From Rachycentron canadum (Eukaryota; Chordata; Actinopteri; Carangiformes; Rachycentridae), in contig CM076656.1 in the NCBI GenBank assembly GCA_038496675.1, positions 905,571-969,570 on the forward strand: DNA of 64,000 bases. The letters are read 5' to 3'. The translations under genes were made by a program, and so were the position numbers. The notes under the pieces were generated by a model. It was not told the DNA's origin. It ran no database searches and saw only the letters and a program-made list of their open reading frames with translations. Position 1 is the first letter of the stretch. Each line of letters opens with the position of its first letter. Shown piece after piece: positions 34,800 to 48,385 of the stretch.

Positions 34800-37700
34800 G
34801 AGCATTGCACATGTGTGTGTTTGTGTGGAAGAAAACAGCAGCCATCATATTTTGAAGTCATTATGACTAATGTTGACATTTAAAAAACAGGAAGTCTGGT
34901 GACGTTTTCGAGAAACGTGGACGAAGTCGGGTCCATGACCACGACCGTTCGTTAACCTTAATTATGTGTTTAATATTGTAACCATGATGACAAAGGTCCT
35001 CTGACCTTAAAGTACTTATTTTTGTGTGATTTGATAGAGTTGGTCTGAGGCCTGTCTCCAGGTAGAGATGCTCAGTCAGGGAGGGGCAGCAACTACACAA
35101 GAAACAATCTTCTCTAATGTAGTGTAAGATACACAGGGTGTGTTCATTTTAATTTCTAAATATTAATATGATGAGGTTTGTGTTCATGACAGTCCCGGTC
35201 TATGTGAGCGGAGACCCACACTAAAGAGGACTGTGTGTAATTAGTGCTGTAGATGAGGGTCAGACAGATGAGCTTCACTGGGGTATGTAATGGAGCTGGT
35301 TTGTATTCAGGAGACCCTGAGCAGAGACGTGAAGCTGGGTCAGGCAGAAACAAGGAGGGGTCCATGCAGCTCGACCAGTGGGAACTAATTATCACACATG
35401 ACACTACACAAAGTATGGAAGTGAAGAAAGGCAAGAATAATCTGCCTGAATTAAAACAAATATCAGTCTTCTCTTTCAATTCCTATTGGTTATTTCATGA
35501 ATAGAGTAATTTTAACAGCTTTATAAATTAACAGAATGAAAAAAATTTTCAACATCTGGGCTTTTATAGATCAGACACATCAGGTTGGACTTTGGTCACA
35601 CGCTCCTCATCACACAAACAACCCAAATACAAGAGGTTAGTTCTGAATTCTTCTTTTTGTTGTCTGAGTTTAATTTATCCACTTTGAACACAGTTATTAT
35701 ATTTATTTACTCATTTATCAGCAACAGAGCAACATGGAGATTCATATGTCTCTGATTAAACAGACCTGGACCCACAGTGCAGACACTGGAGACGGGAATA
35801 AAATTTATTGATCAGGTCTAAATTACTGGGAGCATTTGGAGCTGAGTGGCTCGTTGAAACAAACAGTGAGTACAGACAGGAATGGAACCAGAGCCAGGCC
35901 CGGGGAGGTGAGTACCAGAGGGAGCCAGGATCAGAGCCAGGACTGACAGAGGATCAAGGCTGGACGGGAGCAGGTGAGCACGGCTGATCTGGACCACAAA
36001 GAAAGCTGGATTAGCCCAAGAGGCAGAGACCCAACAGGTATCAAGAGCTTTCCTACAGAGGCTGAGTCAGCCTAGACGTTATCATGGGGGGTTCAACCAC
36101 GACCTGGTAAGAGAAAGGCAGGGTATAAATCAGGTGAAGAAGGAGGTGACCATCAGTGACGATGGTCAGATGCAGGAGAGTAGACTTGATTTCTTCTCAC
36201 TGTTAAATCACCACAGGTCGTTATTAAAACTTCAACTCTACTTTTTTCTACCACACCTACAAATCATCTCCTCCTCTTCTCCCTCTCTCTTTCTCGCTGC
36301 CTCCTCTTCTGTGTCTTCTGCTCTGATTATAGCAACATTGCCTTTTTTCCGGGCCCCTGCTTTTCATGTTGGGGCCCAAACACACATGGCTCTGCTGACG
36401 AATCAAATGTTGCATGACAATAAACAAATAACCGCCCTCAAACCGTGTCGTTCTGGACAAAAGGAGCTCATGGAGGCCATTGAGTGAGGACCCCGTTTGT
36501 TAATGGCCTCTGACCCAGAAGGAACGAGGATGGACAGAGCTGGGAGGGATGGGGGCAAAATGGTTTGTAACATGGAAAGGGTAAGACTGGCAAAGCCTCT
36601 CTTTTCTGTCCTCCTCTACCCATCATGCCTTGCCTTTGCTACTGAAACATTAAACTTTAGCCATGTTTGATTCACCTACATGGGAAAGTGGTGTCAGACC
36701 TTTAGACCCCGCTGGTCCTGTTTTATTATCATTCCTCAGCAGAAACCTTTCATAGCTGTGCTTCTGGGTACGTTTGGGAAAAGGTGTGTTTGTTTTTCAC
36801 TCCAGCGTAGCTGTTAGTGTTGGACAAACGCTCCTGCTGGTAACAAATCTTCAGCAACACAGACACATTTCTGACCTGATTCGAACTCACAGCCAAGTAG
36901 AGAATATAATAATAAATCTGTAAATGGCTGCAACTGGGCTCAACTGTTCTGTTGTATTTTCTGCTCCACGTTGTTTATGAGTGAAACTGCAACATTTTTA
37001 ACAACAGTGCTACCAGAGCTGTATCCAGTATTTACAATACCTATGGTAGTCTTTATTTTAGTTGCACCTGAGTTGTGGGTGCAAATAAAGTTGTGGGACT
37101 TTTTCAGCCCTGAGTATTGACTACAGGTTTCCTGTATGCAGTATCAACTATGAGGTTATTTTTCTATTTTACTCATTTATTTCGATGGTAAAAGCACAAT
37201 CGATGGCTGGATGGGATGGCAGACATACAAGGTCAGAGCTTCTCCTGTCTGGGCTGCGATGGTTGGACACTGGTCAGAGGACGCTGTGGTTTAGTGGTGC
37301 AGTATTTTAAAAAATAAACACCCAAACATGCCTAACTAACATTTACTTCAGGTAACTAATTTATAAGAATCTTTACATATGTAAATATATAAGATAAAAG
37401 AGTCTATTGTTTGACACCAAGCACATCATAGAGGTTCAGGATGGCACATAACTCCGTCCTCCTGTCTGACACAGCTGCCAGAGAGTCCAGCTTAGATGTT
37501 GAAGAACTTCACCTGAACTCCCTTCATACTTATTGTACAGATGTTATTTCAGTACTTACACCAAGGTTTCCTGCAGCATTGAAGTTTCAGTGATGTCCCT
37601 CAGTTTTAAATCTCTTCGTCTGACAGATCAGTCAATGTAAATGAATCAACCTGAAAGTCAAATTTATCCTGTGAATATTTGACTTGGCTGTGAAGCAGCT

Positions 37701-39322
37701 TGGCTGTAGGAAACATCGGGTTGGTAATCAGCAGTGTGAGGTTGTGTATGTATAAAAAGGTGATGAGTAACGCTTCTCTACGTGCACGTGGGTTTGTTTA
37801 CACCGTTACATTTACCCATCTGCTTTATTCAGTAAGCAAACATCAGCAGTTGCAGAATCACAAAGCCCCGTCTCTGTCCCCGGCTCAGTGTTGTTCCTCC
37901 CTGTTCTCCCACCTGTCTGTGTTTGTCTGCGCCCCCACCTTCGCTCTGTGCGCACATTTGTCACCACATTATAAAAATGTGACAGGATACCTCAAGTGGC
38001 ATCCTGCAGGAAGTGGCTGACGGGGACAGTGCTGGTCGAAAAAACCATCTGGTGGGAGGGAGGACCCAGGGGACCATGGCCACGATGGCCCACTAAGGAA
38101 GGGGAAAAGTAAAGGCACAGGAGAAACCGAACACCAACTCTGAACGCTCTGTGGTTGATGCAGATACCAGAGACCTGTGGCAGGGAAATGAGACCTGAGT
38201 CATTTACACTGAGCAGAATGTTGATTGATCTGCTCACTAACAGAAACTGGGCTGGTGACATTGGTTTACATCCTAATGAGCCTGACTGAGCCCCCCTGCC
38301 CCCCAACATCAGCTGTTGTCATCGACTGGAGTTTTTCCCTTTTTTTTCCCTGCGTCTGTGCAGCAGCTCTCCACATTACATCATCACTTCAGTGAGTCCC
38401 GCTGCTGCAGCCCCTCCTCTGATCCAGGCTTTAAAGGATTATAATAAATGTGAAGTCAAATTTAGGTGGAATTTTAATTAACATGGATCGAGCTGCCTGC
38501 TTCGTTATTGCAACACAAGCTCTTCCAGGTCTGTGATCACACTGGAAGCCTCCCCCTCCTCTTCCTCCTCTGTATGCTGTCATACAAGCTCACTGCCTAC
38601 CTCTGTCCCTTTCTCATACCCCCCACCCCCTCTCCCTCCCATCCCCTCTGCCTCTCATCCTTCCCCTCCCTGGTGAGCAGCCTGGTTTGCAGGCGTGTGT
38701 GTGATCTGAATTTCAACATCAGTGTCTGTCTACCAACCAGACTCCTGGGATGTTGCTGCCCAGAATTCTTGTTTTCCCTCCCTTCGACTCTTCCACCCTC
38801 ATGATTTTTTTTTCCTGCCTCCCCCCTCATCTGTAAGCTGCAACTGCACCACTGAGGCAGAATTACATTCAGTCAATCACCTCAGTATTTTGTGGGAGCT
38901 GTAGCTGTCTAATAAAAGCCAGGTTTGACTCTCATTTAATGAAAAGGGAAGAATATTCTACTGTACTCTCATCTGTCAGATTGTCTGTCTGTGCTGCACA
39001 CGTGGTTCACATCAGGCTCATCGGTAAAGTCCTGCTGCTGCTGTCATGGGAGCCAAAGCTCAGTCTGAATTGCTCTGGGGCTCTGTGCTCTTATGAAACC
39101 TTGAAGGCTAGCTGATTGTTCCTGCTCTGCTCTAACCTGACTCTGGTGATTGCAGTCACCATCAGCTCAGGGGGCATTTGAAGAAAAAAGGTGCCACCGT
39201 ACAGCTCAAGTCGGTACAATGATATTACTGCTGTGAGGAAGAAGGAACAGGATGCAGCTTAAAACCTGCGAAGACGTTTAAGCTCATTTCAGTCAGATAA
39301 CAGCAGATTAGTTTAAAGAAGT
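34101..39322. other. Non-coding block
   Basis: No supported gene. Contains the GT tract at 34771-34798, an RFX-like site at 34715-34728, and at 35760-36135 a CAGG/GGAG-rich stretch resembling the sequence at about 40020-40440. A short segment at 36360-36440 ('gttgcatgacaataaacaa') has forkhead-like words and may be regulatory. Confidence 0.4.
34771..34798. repeat. (GT)14 microsatellite
   Basis: Pure GT run of 28 bases. Confidence 0.95.
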
Positions 39323-39871
39323 TTAAGCCTCCATTTTTTTGGGAACACCAGATTTACTGAAGCAATAAACGTCCACACACACAGGAGACGAGGGAAAGTA
39401 TTCATGCTGTATTAGAGATACTCCTTTATGCAACTTGTTCACAGATTCCAGTGAATGTTGGAGGGATTTTTGAGCATTTTCAAGATTTCTTATTTTGTAT
39501 TTCATACGACCAACAACGCACTTCAGTTTAAAAAAAACACAAATAGACAGAGGACAAACAAATTCAGAAAACATCATCAATCTGAAGACGTGCGCTGCAA
39601 ATACACACAATGAAAGCAAATAGTGAAACCTGCAAGTAGCACAGTCAACAACTGAGGTTTTCCAGGGGACACGATAAAGTGATGAACCAGGCTCAGACAC
39701 ATTAGACTTATTCATCAGTTCTTTTAACTTCAAAAGCCACAAGTTTTTTGTGTCCCCTGGAAACACTTGTGCTACTTGCACCACGTTTTTGTATTTGGCA
39801 GCAACTTCACCTTTATTTGACAATTCAACAACACTGACGTGAACTTTGATTCTAGTGGAGAGAGAAACCAC
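39323..39871 (-). other. 182-codon open frame of unknown origin over an inverted repeat
   Basis: The longest open frame in the desert not produced by a microsatellite, starting at an ATG at 39871 and ending at 39323. The first third reads like genuine protein (GEVAAKYKNVVQVAQ, GDTKNLWLLKLKELMNK) and the last third has a basic, coiled-coil-like stretch (RNLENAQKSLQHSLESVNKL); the middle is hydrophobic and cysteine-rich without a known motif. Within it, 39748-39782 is the reverse complement of 39629-39677, so part of the translation is a mirrored segment. I recognise no family. It could be an eroded transposon or gene fragment that was duplicated in inverted orientation, or chance. Confidence 0.3.
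39629..39782. repeat. Imperfect inverted repeat, about 70-nt loop
   Basis: Left arm 39629-39677 carries TGCAAGTAGCACA and GGTTTTCCAGGGGACACG; right arm 39748-39782 carries TGTCCCCTGGAAAC and TGTGCTACTTGCA, the reverse complements. Arms differ mainly by a 10-13 nt insertion in the left arm. Weaker similarity continues outward on both sides. Confidence 0.85.
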
Positions 39872-42478
39872 CAGAACCAGTTATGTAAGATTTACATGTA
39901 TCTTGTGGTCGTCACTGATTATTTACAACAGCATCGACGTGATGTTTAATTCTTAACGTCTGTCTTCAACTCACTCTCTGCATTTACAGTCTCAGTCACA
40001 CTGAGACAGTTCAACTGGCTTATTCAGATAACTGAGTTGACGTGGGGTAAAACTGGGTGTGGGTTTGGGGGGGTTTATTCCAGTGTTTGGCAGGTGAGCA
40101 GCTAGTGGAGGCAGCACAGAGCGATCCAAGACCAGAGACTGAGGACTGGGAACCAGCTGAAGGTAACATGGCTGAGCAGAGCAGGTGAAGGAACAGGAAC
40201 AAACTGAGACTGGACGTGGCTGAGCAGGGGACACAGGTGAAAGCAGGGAGCAAACAGGCAAGGAGATCGAAACTAAGCTGAAGTCACCAGGTCGCAACAT
40301 CTACCACTGTGGGACAAGGGACAAGGAGCTGGTGAAGACTGCAGGACCAGGTTCTTATGCTGCAGGAGGTGGCTTGTTTAATCAGTGGGATTCACGTCAG
40401 GTGAGCAGGTGAGTTGGTGGGAGAGAGGACGTGGGTCAGCCACACCCACTCAGAGACACACAACACACACACACACACTCAGGGGATAAACTGGGGACAA
40501 ACGCAGAACAACAGGGAAGGGAAAAAACACAGGAGGACACAAGGACCAGGAGGAGTTCCTCACAGGCTAATGCAAATAAAAACTCCACAAATGTTACAGA
40601 GCCATAACTTGGAGACGTCTGTTGATGTACAAGGGTTGAAAATATACGTTTCTCCTTCCGTCTAGAAATGTGGGCTTTCCTTTTGTATGTGTGTCTCCAC
40701 TCTGAGGAAGAATAATATCCACATGTCCCACACATCTCATTCTGAAGTTCAGTTGGATAAAGTAGGTTTTCACATGGAGGAATTTGTGTTGGTGTTTTGG
40801 TTCATAATAAGATTTTCATTTATTACATTAAAAATGGCTGGTGGATTTGGTGGTGTGAGCTCTCAGATGGTGGCTGCACATCTTCATGAGTCATTCATTC
40901 ACTGTATCACAGAAGTTACACTCATATACCATTAAACTGTGGTCTTCATTATACTGTGGTGCCAAAATAATCTCATATACAGTCCTGAATTTATTCTAAT
41001 GGCAGCAAAACTGTTACAGGAAAATTTAATATATTCTCAAACATTTATTTAAAAAAAGAGGTTGATGCAGAATAACAGGCCGAATTTAACATGAGTGACG
41101 AGCTCTGGAGGCGGCTGCTGTGTCGACAGAAACACTGGAGAGAGATGTGGATTCTGTGTGAGTGCTTTCTGATTCACACTCATATTTCTGTTGCTATGGA
41201 CAACAATTGTCCACAGCAAAGGATTTCATCTTTTCCTCATTACATTCAGCAGAACCAAGCATCTTATATTAGATACTGAATATATCTCTAGCATCGTGCA
41301 ATTGTGGTTTAAATATCTTCATAACAGGGACCGTGCACTTCAGTGTATTGTTTAACACATTGCTCCTGATGCCACAATGGTTAAAATGTGAGACAAACAT
41401 CCTCCCCTCTTCTCATTGAGATGCATCTCAGTGGAGCTTCTTCTCTCTGCTGCTCTTACAGTTGCCCCTGCAGCGTGAACAGGCCCTATAGAGACTCATA
41501 CTGTAGAAGCAGCAGCAGTGGTCGACTCCACCGACTTCAGCCCGAGGCTGGACAGACACATCATCATCGTCATCATCATCTGGAGAGGGATCGTGGAGCA
41601 TCAGTTACACATCTTCACTGTGGTGTGAAATGAAAGAGATGATTTAAGTCTGCGTAACAACTTCCCAACACTGCTCCTTCTATTCAAAGGGGGATGTTTC
41701 TGTGTGTGGATGAGTTTTCAAATATCTATCATTTTTTAACCTCAGATGTATTGTAAAATAGCTCAGTTCATTGTGTAATTTGTCTGAAACAGATGTAACA
41801 AAATAATGTCATCTGCATATAAAGTGACTTAATTTGCCGTGATGTTGTGATGTTCATGTTGAATATTCAACTAAAGAGTAAAATGAACAGAGGACAATCT
41901 CATCTGTAGAAACTGAGCCTGTTTCAAAAATAAAATTGAATGGCATTTCACAGCCACATGAAATTTAAACAATGAAAGCTGTTGTCTTTGAACCATGAAA
42001 TAAACTTCTTTTCAACCCTCTGATATGTCTCCTGAAACAGCAGCTCTACAACAGTATTTATTACAATAATAAACACACGACCTATAGTTACTATATATAT
42101 ATATAGGGGTTAGATTAAGTACTTCCTCAGCCTTAGACAATCTGGTTAATAGCAACAACATGGTTAACTTTCTGGGACAGTCATGGATAATAGAAACAAC
42201 ATAAACTGTATCACGGCTCAGATGCGCGACTCAGTAGGTTCCAAAAACAGCAATATTTATTAAATCCAAGATACACAGTCAGGCAGGCTGTGATCGAAAC
42301 ACCAGGAAATCAAAAGTAGGAGCAGGTAATCAAACAGGCGGGAAACACAAGAGGGCAGGAAGTGGGTGATCTGGAATGAGACAAGAGGTGAGTCTTTCAA
42401 AATAAAACAGGAACTGACACAAGAAATGGACAGACATAACTTAACTCAGGAACTGCTTGTGACAAACTGCTACTTTCA

Positions 42479-42680
42479 CATGGGAATCGAACACTGCTCA
42501 GCTGTGTCATGTTCCTGTCAACCTCCTCCTGATGTGGACTTTGTCGCTCTATAAACTACGTCACCGCGCTTTTCCCTTCGCTCCTGTCACCATCACTACG
42601 ACCACTAGATGTCGCCTAGCAACAGAACCTCACTATGAGTCACAATAACCTGCTGACAGACGACCTGCGGGCTGGTTTTT
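42479..42680 (+). repeat. Dispersed repeat family R1, copy 2
   Basis: Second copy of the sequence at 33868-34100, same strand, with 'cctcctgatgtggactttgt', 'cactagatgtcgcctagca' and 'acagacgacctgcgggctgg'. Confidence 0.7.
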
Positions 42681-44898
42681 AAGCCCATAGGTCGTTAATA
42701 AATGTCTCCCACCACGCCACATTTCCTGTGTTATTCAACAATTGTGCCTCATCAGTGCTGCATCTTCTTCTACTATGTCTAATTTCCGGTGGCCTCTGTG
42801 GAATCAGCTCTCTCTGGATCCTCTGCATCTTAACCAGAATCAGTTTATGTCGGAGTTTCATGTCCTCACTTTGTGTTCTGAGCCTCGAGGCTTTGATCTG
42901 TGACTGTCACCGCCGACAGACAGCGTAGCGTGGTCGATTTAATTAGTCAAACAATCTGACAGAAAATTACACCAGCCTGCTCGAGGTGCCTGGTTGAGGC
43001 AAGATAGCTCAGTTTCAAAGAAGACTCTGCCAAACACCAACTGGATTCACCCACCTGATTCAATGAGACTCAGGCCTCCTTTCATATGACAATGAAAATT
43101 AGACTCATTGTAATTATGAATCATCCAATTATCATTAATGCTCCATGCTACAAGTTCTCTCATCTACAAATTACACCCTTTGTTTGGATGTATGCTCACA
43201 TGCGTTATCATCATTACAAATATCATTATGAGTGGTTTCACAGAGCATATTAGTGATGTTTTGGAGGACTCCCTGCACACTGTAATTATAATGATTATAT
43301 TATTACATATTGTAGCAGTGGTGCACCTCATTTTGAGGACGTGGAACATTACAGACCCGGATCCTCTTCGGACCTGTTGTTTGATTGAAACGTGAGTTAA
43401 CATGCATCACTTGACATTTCCTGCAGTCAGCTCGGGGAGGGGGGGCGACAGTGGTGTTGTCTTTCACGTGAAGTGGCTCCTTTGACACCAGAAGGAAAAG
43501 TCTGAGGATTTACAGCCTCAGGTGCTCAGAGTTCATCCACCACCTGTGTCTCACTCACCTTCTTCCATGTTCATGTTGAAGATCAATTTTCTCTCCCTCA
43601 TTAAACTGCGCGCACATCAACATCACTCAGTATCTTGTTGAGTCAGTTTATCCCGTCACACCTTTTGCACGTTTAATCCCATTGATAGTGATCCATAAAG
43701 ATAATGGTAACAAATCTCTCCTAACCAAGTTACAGGGCAAAATGATTGAATAAGACTTGGGTTGGAAACAGACTTAAAGTATTCTGCACAGTCCATTATC
43801 CCAATGAGATTACAGCAGAGAGACAGTACAAACAGCCTCTGCTCCGTAACGTGCTGCCTGTGATTTTATGACAAAGTGCCACACTGCAGCAGTGTTGTAT
43901 TGTGTGTTTACAAAACGCAAGAAAACAAACCAAAATGTTAATTGTTAATGTTAATTTATAAATCTTATACACTCTGCATGTTGACCAGTCTTTTAGCTGC
44001 CGCTTTTACATCAGCGCCTCGCTCACAGTCTGTGGCGTGTTGCCAATGTGTCCATGGCGGCATGAAAAGCGTTAAAGTCCTGTTTTGGATTGAAGGAAAA
44101 ATCACGTCTGAAAGTCGGTTTAAAAAGCCGGCACAGGAAAGTTAACTCAGCTTCCTGAGACATTTATAATGTAAATATATTTTTTCACCATTTCAGCAGC
44201 TGCATGTCAAAAGCAAATTAGCAATTCATTTATAATGAAACAAAATCCAATTTTGGTGTAGCCCACCACACATGATGCAACGTGAGCAGTGTGTTCATTT
44301 CTGAATCTAAAACCAAGAAACCAGTGCACCTTCGTCTCAATCGACTTCCTACTCTGGAGCAAAATTAGAAAATAAAGCTGGTTATGAAACAAAATTTTAT
44401 TTTTCTCCAATCTAATCTAGTGTTAGTATGAACCAAAACATTTTAACAGCAGCTACACTGACAGTTCAGACCCACACAGGCTGTGTCCAGTCTGTTACAG
44501 CCTGTGTCCAGTCTGTTACAGCCTGTCCAGGCTCATCTAATTCCCCAAACTAAACCAGGATGATCAGACGTCCTAGTGGATCCTGAGGGGAGTCTGTACC
44601 AGACCCAGATTTGTTTGCTCATTTTTGCACTGCACTGCAGCAGAGCCCAGATCCTCAGTGGCGGCGCCGAGGGGCCGAAGGCTTCATTAATCTAACTGTG
44701 AGGACGGCAAAGACATCTGCGCTCATATTGATGTGAGGGAGGAACGGCACATCAATCGAATGGCAGTGGACTCAACAGGCCGTTAATCTCTCAGCAGGCC
44801 AAGGGCATGGCTCACTTTAGCCTTTGGCCGACGGTTCCCATGGCAACCACAACTGGAATACTGGAATAATAGGGTTTCCCGACAATACTGCTGAACCC

Positions 44899-44900
<2 letters not shown>

Positions 44901-44929
<29 letters not shown>
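44901..44929. repeat. (CA)n microsatellite
   Basis: CA run of 29 bases, about 55 bp after an RFX X-box-like palindrome at 44834-44847. Confidence 0.95.
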
Positions 44930-44931
<2 letters not shown>

Positions 44932-46372
44932 GAGGTGGTGCCTTTCAGGTGTGCCATTCGTTTGCAGTGTGTTTGGTGGGTTAAAATCTCTTTAGCCCAT
45001 TACAGAGAGAAATGAGACACAGCCCTCACCCAGCATTACTGTAATTGGCTAAATTACAGCTACATGTACATCCTCCACACCTGCTGCCAATTTAGTAACG
45101 AGAACATCCGATGCAGAAAAAAAAAACCTGTTGTAGTGAAATAAGGACGACGGCTGAGTTTTCTCCTGGGAGAAGAAGATAAGCAGAGATATTTATATTT
45201 TTATCTCCCTCCCACACGTACAGCACATGCAGCCGAAGGGACAATACTGTCAGTGTCGCAGTTTTAGTTCAGCTCATTATCTGGTGATTGTGTATCATTT
45301 AGAGGAGCTCAGAACGACATCCTCCCCCTCCAAACAGCCTTTGGCTCCTATACAGTATTGAAAACGGACACAGAGACTATAAATCCAATTGACAATCTGT
45401 AGGTTATTCATATTGTTATGAGATACTGTTACTCGTCTGTGTCTGTTTGTTGATCCATTCAGGAGGGATGAGGGTGAACGGTTGGGTCAACAAAGCTACG
45501 TTTTCCTTTTTCCTGCTTTGCTCATTGTTTTGTTGCATCTGGTGCTGCTGAAGTCAGGTCGTATGACTTTTATGGACAAATCAGTGCAGATTCCTGCAGA
45601 AAAAATCTGAATGAACAGCCACTAAACTAATGAACATCAAGTTAAAGCATCCAACCAGTTTTTAGATGCATCATGGGGTGAATAATGATCAGAAGAAATC
45701 ATTAAGATATGATAAGTCTTGACGTGAATCTAGCCACAGGTGTCAGATATTGATATTTGGTTGAATGTTGGTTGTGACGTCTGGTGATGAAAATTCAATG
45801 TCATGAAAACATTTACTGACGATGTTAATTTGACGTTGAACTGACGACAGCAGATGCTGATATTTTGTTGGTTTTAAATTGCATTGTTAAGTAACCAAGA
45901 CTCCAACGTCTCCCAATCAACACAATCTTATATGAGGTCATAATAAATCACCAGGTCCTCCTGTATAAACAAAGGAAATAATGTATAATATTCCTGTATT
46001 TCTTTCAATCAGTATCTGGCCCTTTATTCCTGTATTACTTCATTCCTAGTGCAGTTCACATTTGTGTGAGGGAGCATTTTTACTGCCTATTTATTTCTAC
46101 TCTGTGTATCTAAACACTTCCTCCATAACTGCAGTTATACTATAGTTATAGTTAATATAGTTTCAAACTCATCTGAATTTGGGACTATGTAGCACCTTTT
46201 TTACCACAGCCACACACTGATAAAGTAACTTCCTCAATTGAATATCAACAATGAAGCCAACAACAAGTGTTATTGATGTTTTCTATCTGAAGTACACTGA
46301 AATAAATGGAAACCAGCAGCTTGGAAATCATGCAGTTAATGTGTTAAATTAAACCAAGCACCAGTTTAATGC

Positions 46373-46378
<6 letters not shown>

Positions 46379-46426
<48 letters not shown>
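46379..46426. repeat. (CA)24 microsatellite
   Basis: Uninterrupted CA run of 48 bases. Confidence 0.95.
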
Positions 46427-46431
<5 letters not shown>

Positions 46432-47929
46432 GCACTCTTCTACACTTCTCCTCCCACTTGTAGGGCTTCTTCTCACCCATTGTGAAAAGAGAAGAAGAAT
46501 CTGTGGCGTTCTCACCCTTCCTCTGCCCTGGATTGATTTTATGTAGCGTTCCAAGAGGAGAGCGGGATAATGAGATCACAGCATGCATTTTTCATGGACA
46601 GGATGAAAGCGCAACAGACACAGCTCAGAATCTACATTTCAAACAAACCGCAGCCCACGTCCCTCCCAAAAGAACCTTCGCCTCAGAAAATGAACTCATC
46701 CCTCAGCCTTCTGCATCTGAAGTGAAGACAATAACCTTCATGACGGCAGAGCCAGAGCCAAAACAATCAGGTGGAAGAAACAGAAAACATCATTTTACTG
46801 GTCTTTCTCGTAAAAGTGGAAATTAACTGACAGCAGGTAACACGGGTCGCAGCTCTGAGTGAAGAGATCGTGAGGATTCTTGTAAGATGCTGAATTTAAA
46901 TCAAAAAACAAGTGAGAACCTGCAAATATGAGCCTTGATCCTGAGAGAAAACACAACAGCACAAGTCTCAGTCAACACTTTTTGGCGCAGTGTTTCTGAG
47001 GGTTGCTCTAATCGTTCAGATGGAAGGACCTGACGTGAGAGCCGCCATCAGCACGCTGCATGAAAATAGACTTGCAGCCGTTTCCTGTGGCGGTGACGGT
47101 GTGAGAGGAGACAGCACAATAACAGTGATTACATTCTGATAAAGACAGTAATTTCATTGCACTAGGCTGGAGCTGATGTATGTGTGTGTGCATGTCTTGG
47201 TGTAAAGGCATGTGTCAATACAGTGACAAACGCTTGGCTCAGTGACGTTCTCTGAGGGTCTTACTGTTCACTAACTAACAGCTGATCAGCTTCAAATTCA
47301 GAGCTCATGGACCTTTGAGCTCCCGAAGTTATGATTTATGAGATTATGACTTAATCTTTGATGTGCACATTGGGACACCTTGTTGAGGCAGACTGAATCA
47401 TTTTCTTCAGACTCCAAACTGCAGACCACAGACTCGAGACAATGGTGGATTGGTGTGATACTTTATTCTAACTGGAGTCAATATCAATATGATCAAATGC
47501 CATATTTTCTCAACTGAAGGAAGCAGCGTGGCTGGAGGGTTTTGCAGTGGAGGATGGCGTTGGTGGTGACTGGATTTGGAGCTATAAGACTGACAAACAA
47601 ACCTGTTGCACGAGGAAACTTGAGTTTACATCAAGATCAACAATAAATCATGAGGCTTGAGGTCAGCCTCAATGCATCCTGCCTGATAGACACAACCATC
47701 TGGCTGAGAGTGAAGGCTGAATCCTGCAGCCTGGGGTGTTGTTGATTACGGGATTGAAAGCAGTTTTGCAGGTGGATCTGCAGGAAACTGTAGCCCGTTC
47801 AGGAACAGGGAATAAACTCAGTCTAACCCTAACACACTGTCTACGTCACGTTTCTTTCACCTCAGAAACATTGCCAAACTGCTGTAATCTCATCAGGACT
47901 GGCTTATTGTGACTTTTTTATCCATTTGA

Positions 47930-48385
47930 ACAGTTCTTACCAACCGTCCAAACTGCTGCTGCCAGGCTTTTAAGATCAAACATGTGGTCCAATAAAACCT
48001 TTTTACAACATTATTTAACATCTCTCGACTGGCATCTCATTCGTTTTAAAACATTTTAAAATTTTACTGCTCACGTTTAGATCTTGACACGACCAGGCCC
48101 TGAACATAAAGCAGCTCAAGCTCCGAGGTCTTTTAACTGTGATCACGGCCTTGCAGTCGACAGCTCCTCAGCTCTCCAATCGTTTTCCATCAAGTTTCAT
48201 ATATTTGGATCCTGTGGAGTCTTTTAAAAGCAGCTGAAAACCCATCTGTTCAGATAGACGTGTCTTTTAACTGGTCTCTAATAGCTGCTTTACTTTTGCT
48301 TTTATTTTGACTTTAATTCTTTGATTTGGCTGTGAAGCACTTTGTGGCTCGTGTCTGTGAGAAGTGCTCTATAAATATACTTTGC
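47930..48385 (+). mobile_element. 5'-truncated LINE, 3' end with broken ORF2 tail
   Basis: Translation shows the broken C-terminal end of a fish non-LTR element protein: AAARLL, SLDWHLIRFK, an ARPGP-like TRPGPEHKAAQAPR, then SFSIKFHIFG and LKTHLFR, interrupted by several stops. It closes with 'tgtgaagcactttgtggct' and 'agtgctctataaatatact', the usual 3' UTR of these elements. Clade (Rex/L2/CR1-like) is not certain. Confidence 0.7.

Larger units (their letters stand above)
39872..47929. other. Non-coding block with candidate regulatory segments
   Basis: No coding exon supported. About 40020-40440 and 42200-42440 are purine-rich stretches that probably derive from dispersed repeats. 43080-43165 is an AT-rich stretch dense in homeodomain-type ATTA/TAAT cores, and 44690-44800 is a GC-balanced stretch that also looks conserved. 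Two CA tracts lie at 44901-44929 and 46379-46426. Confidence 0.4.
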
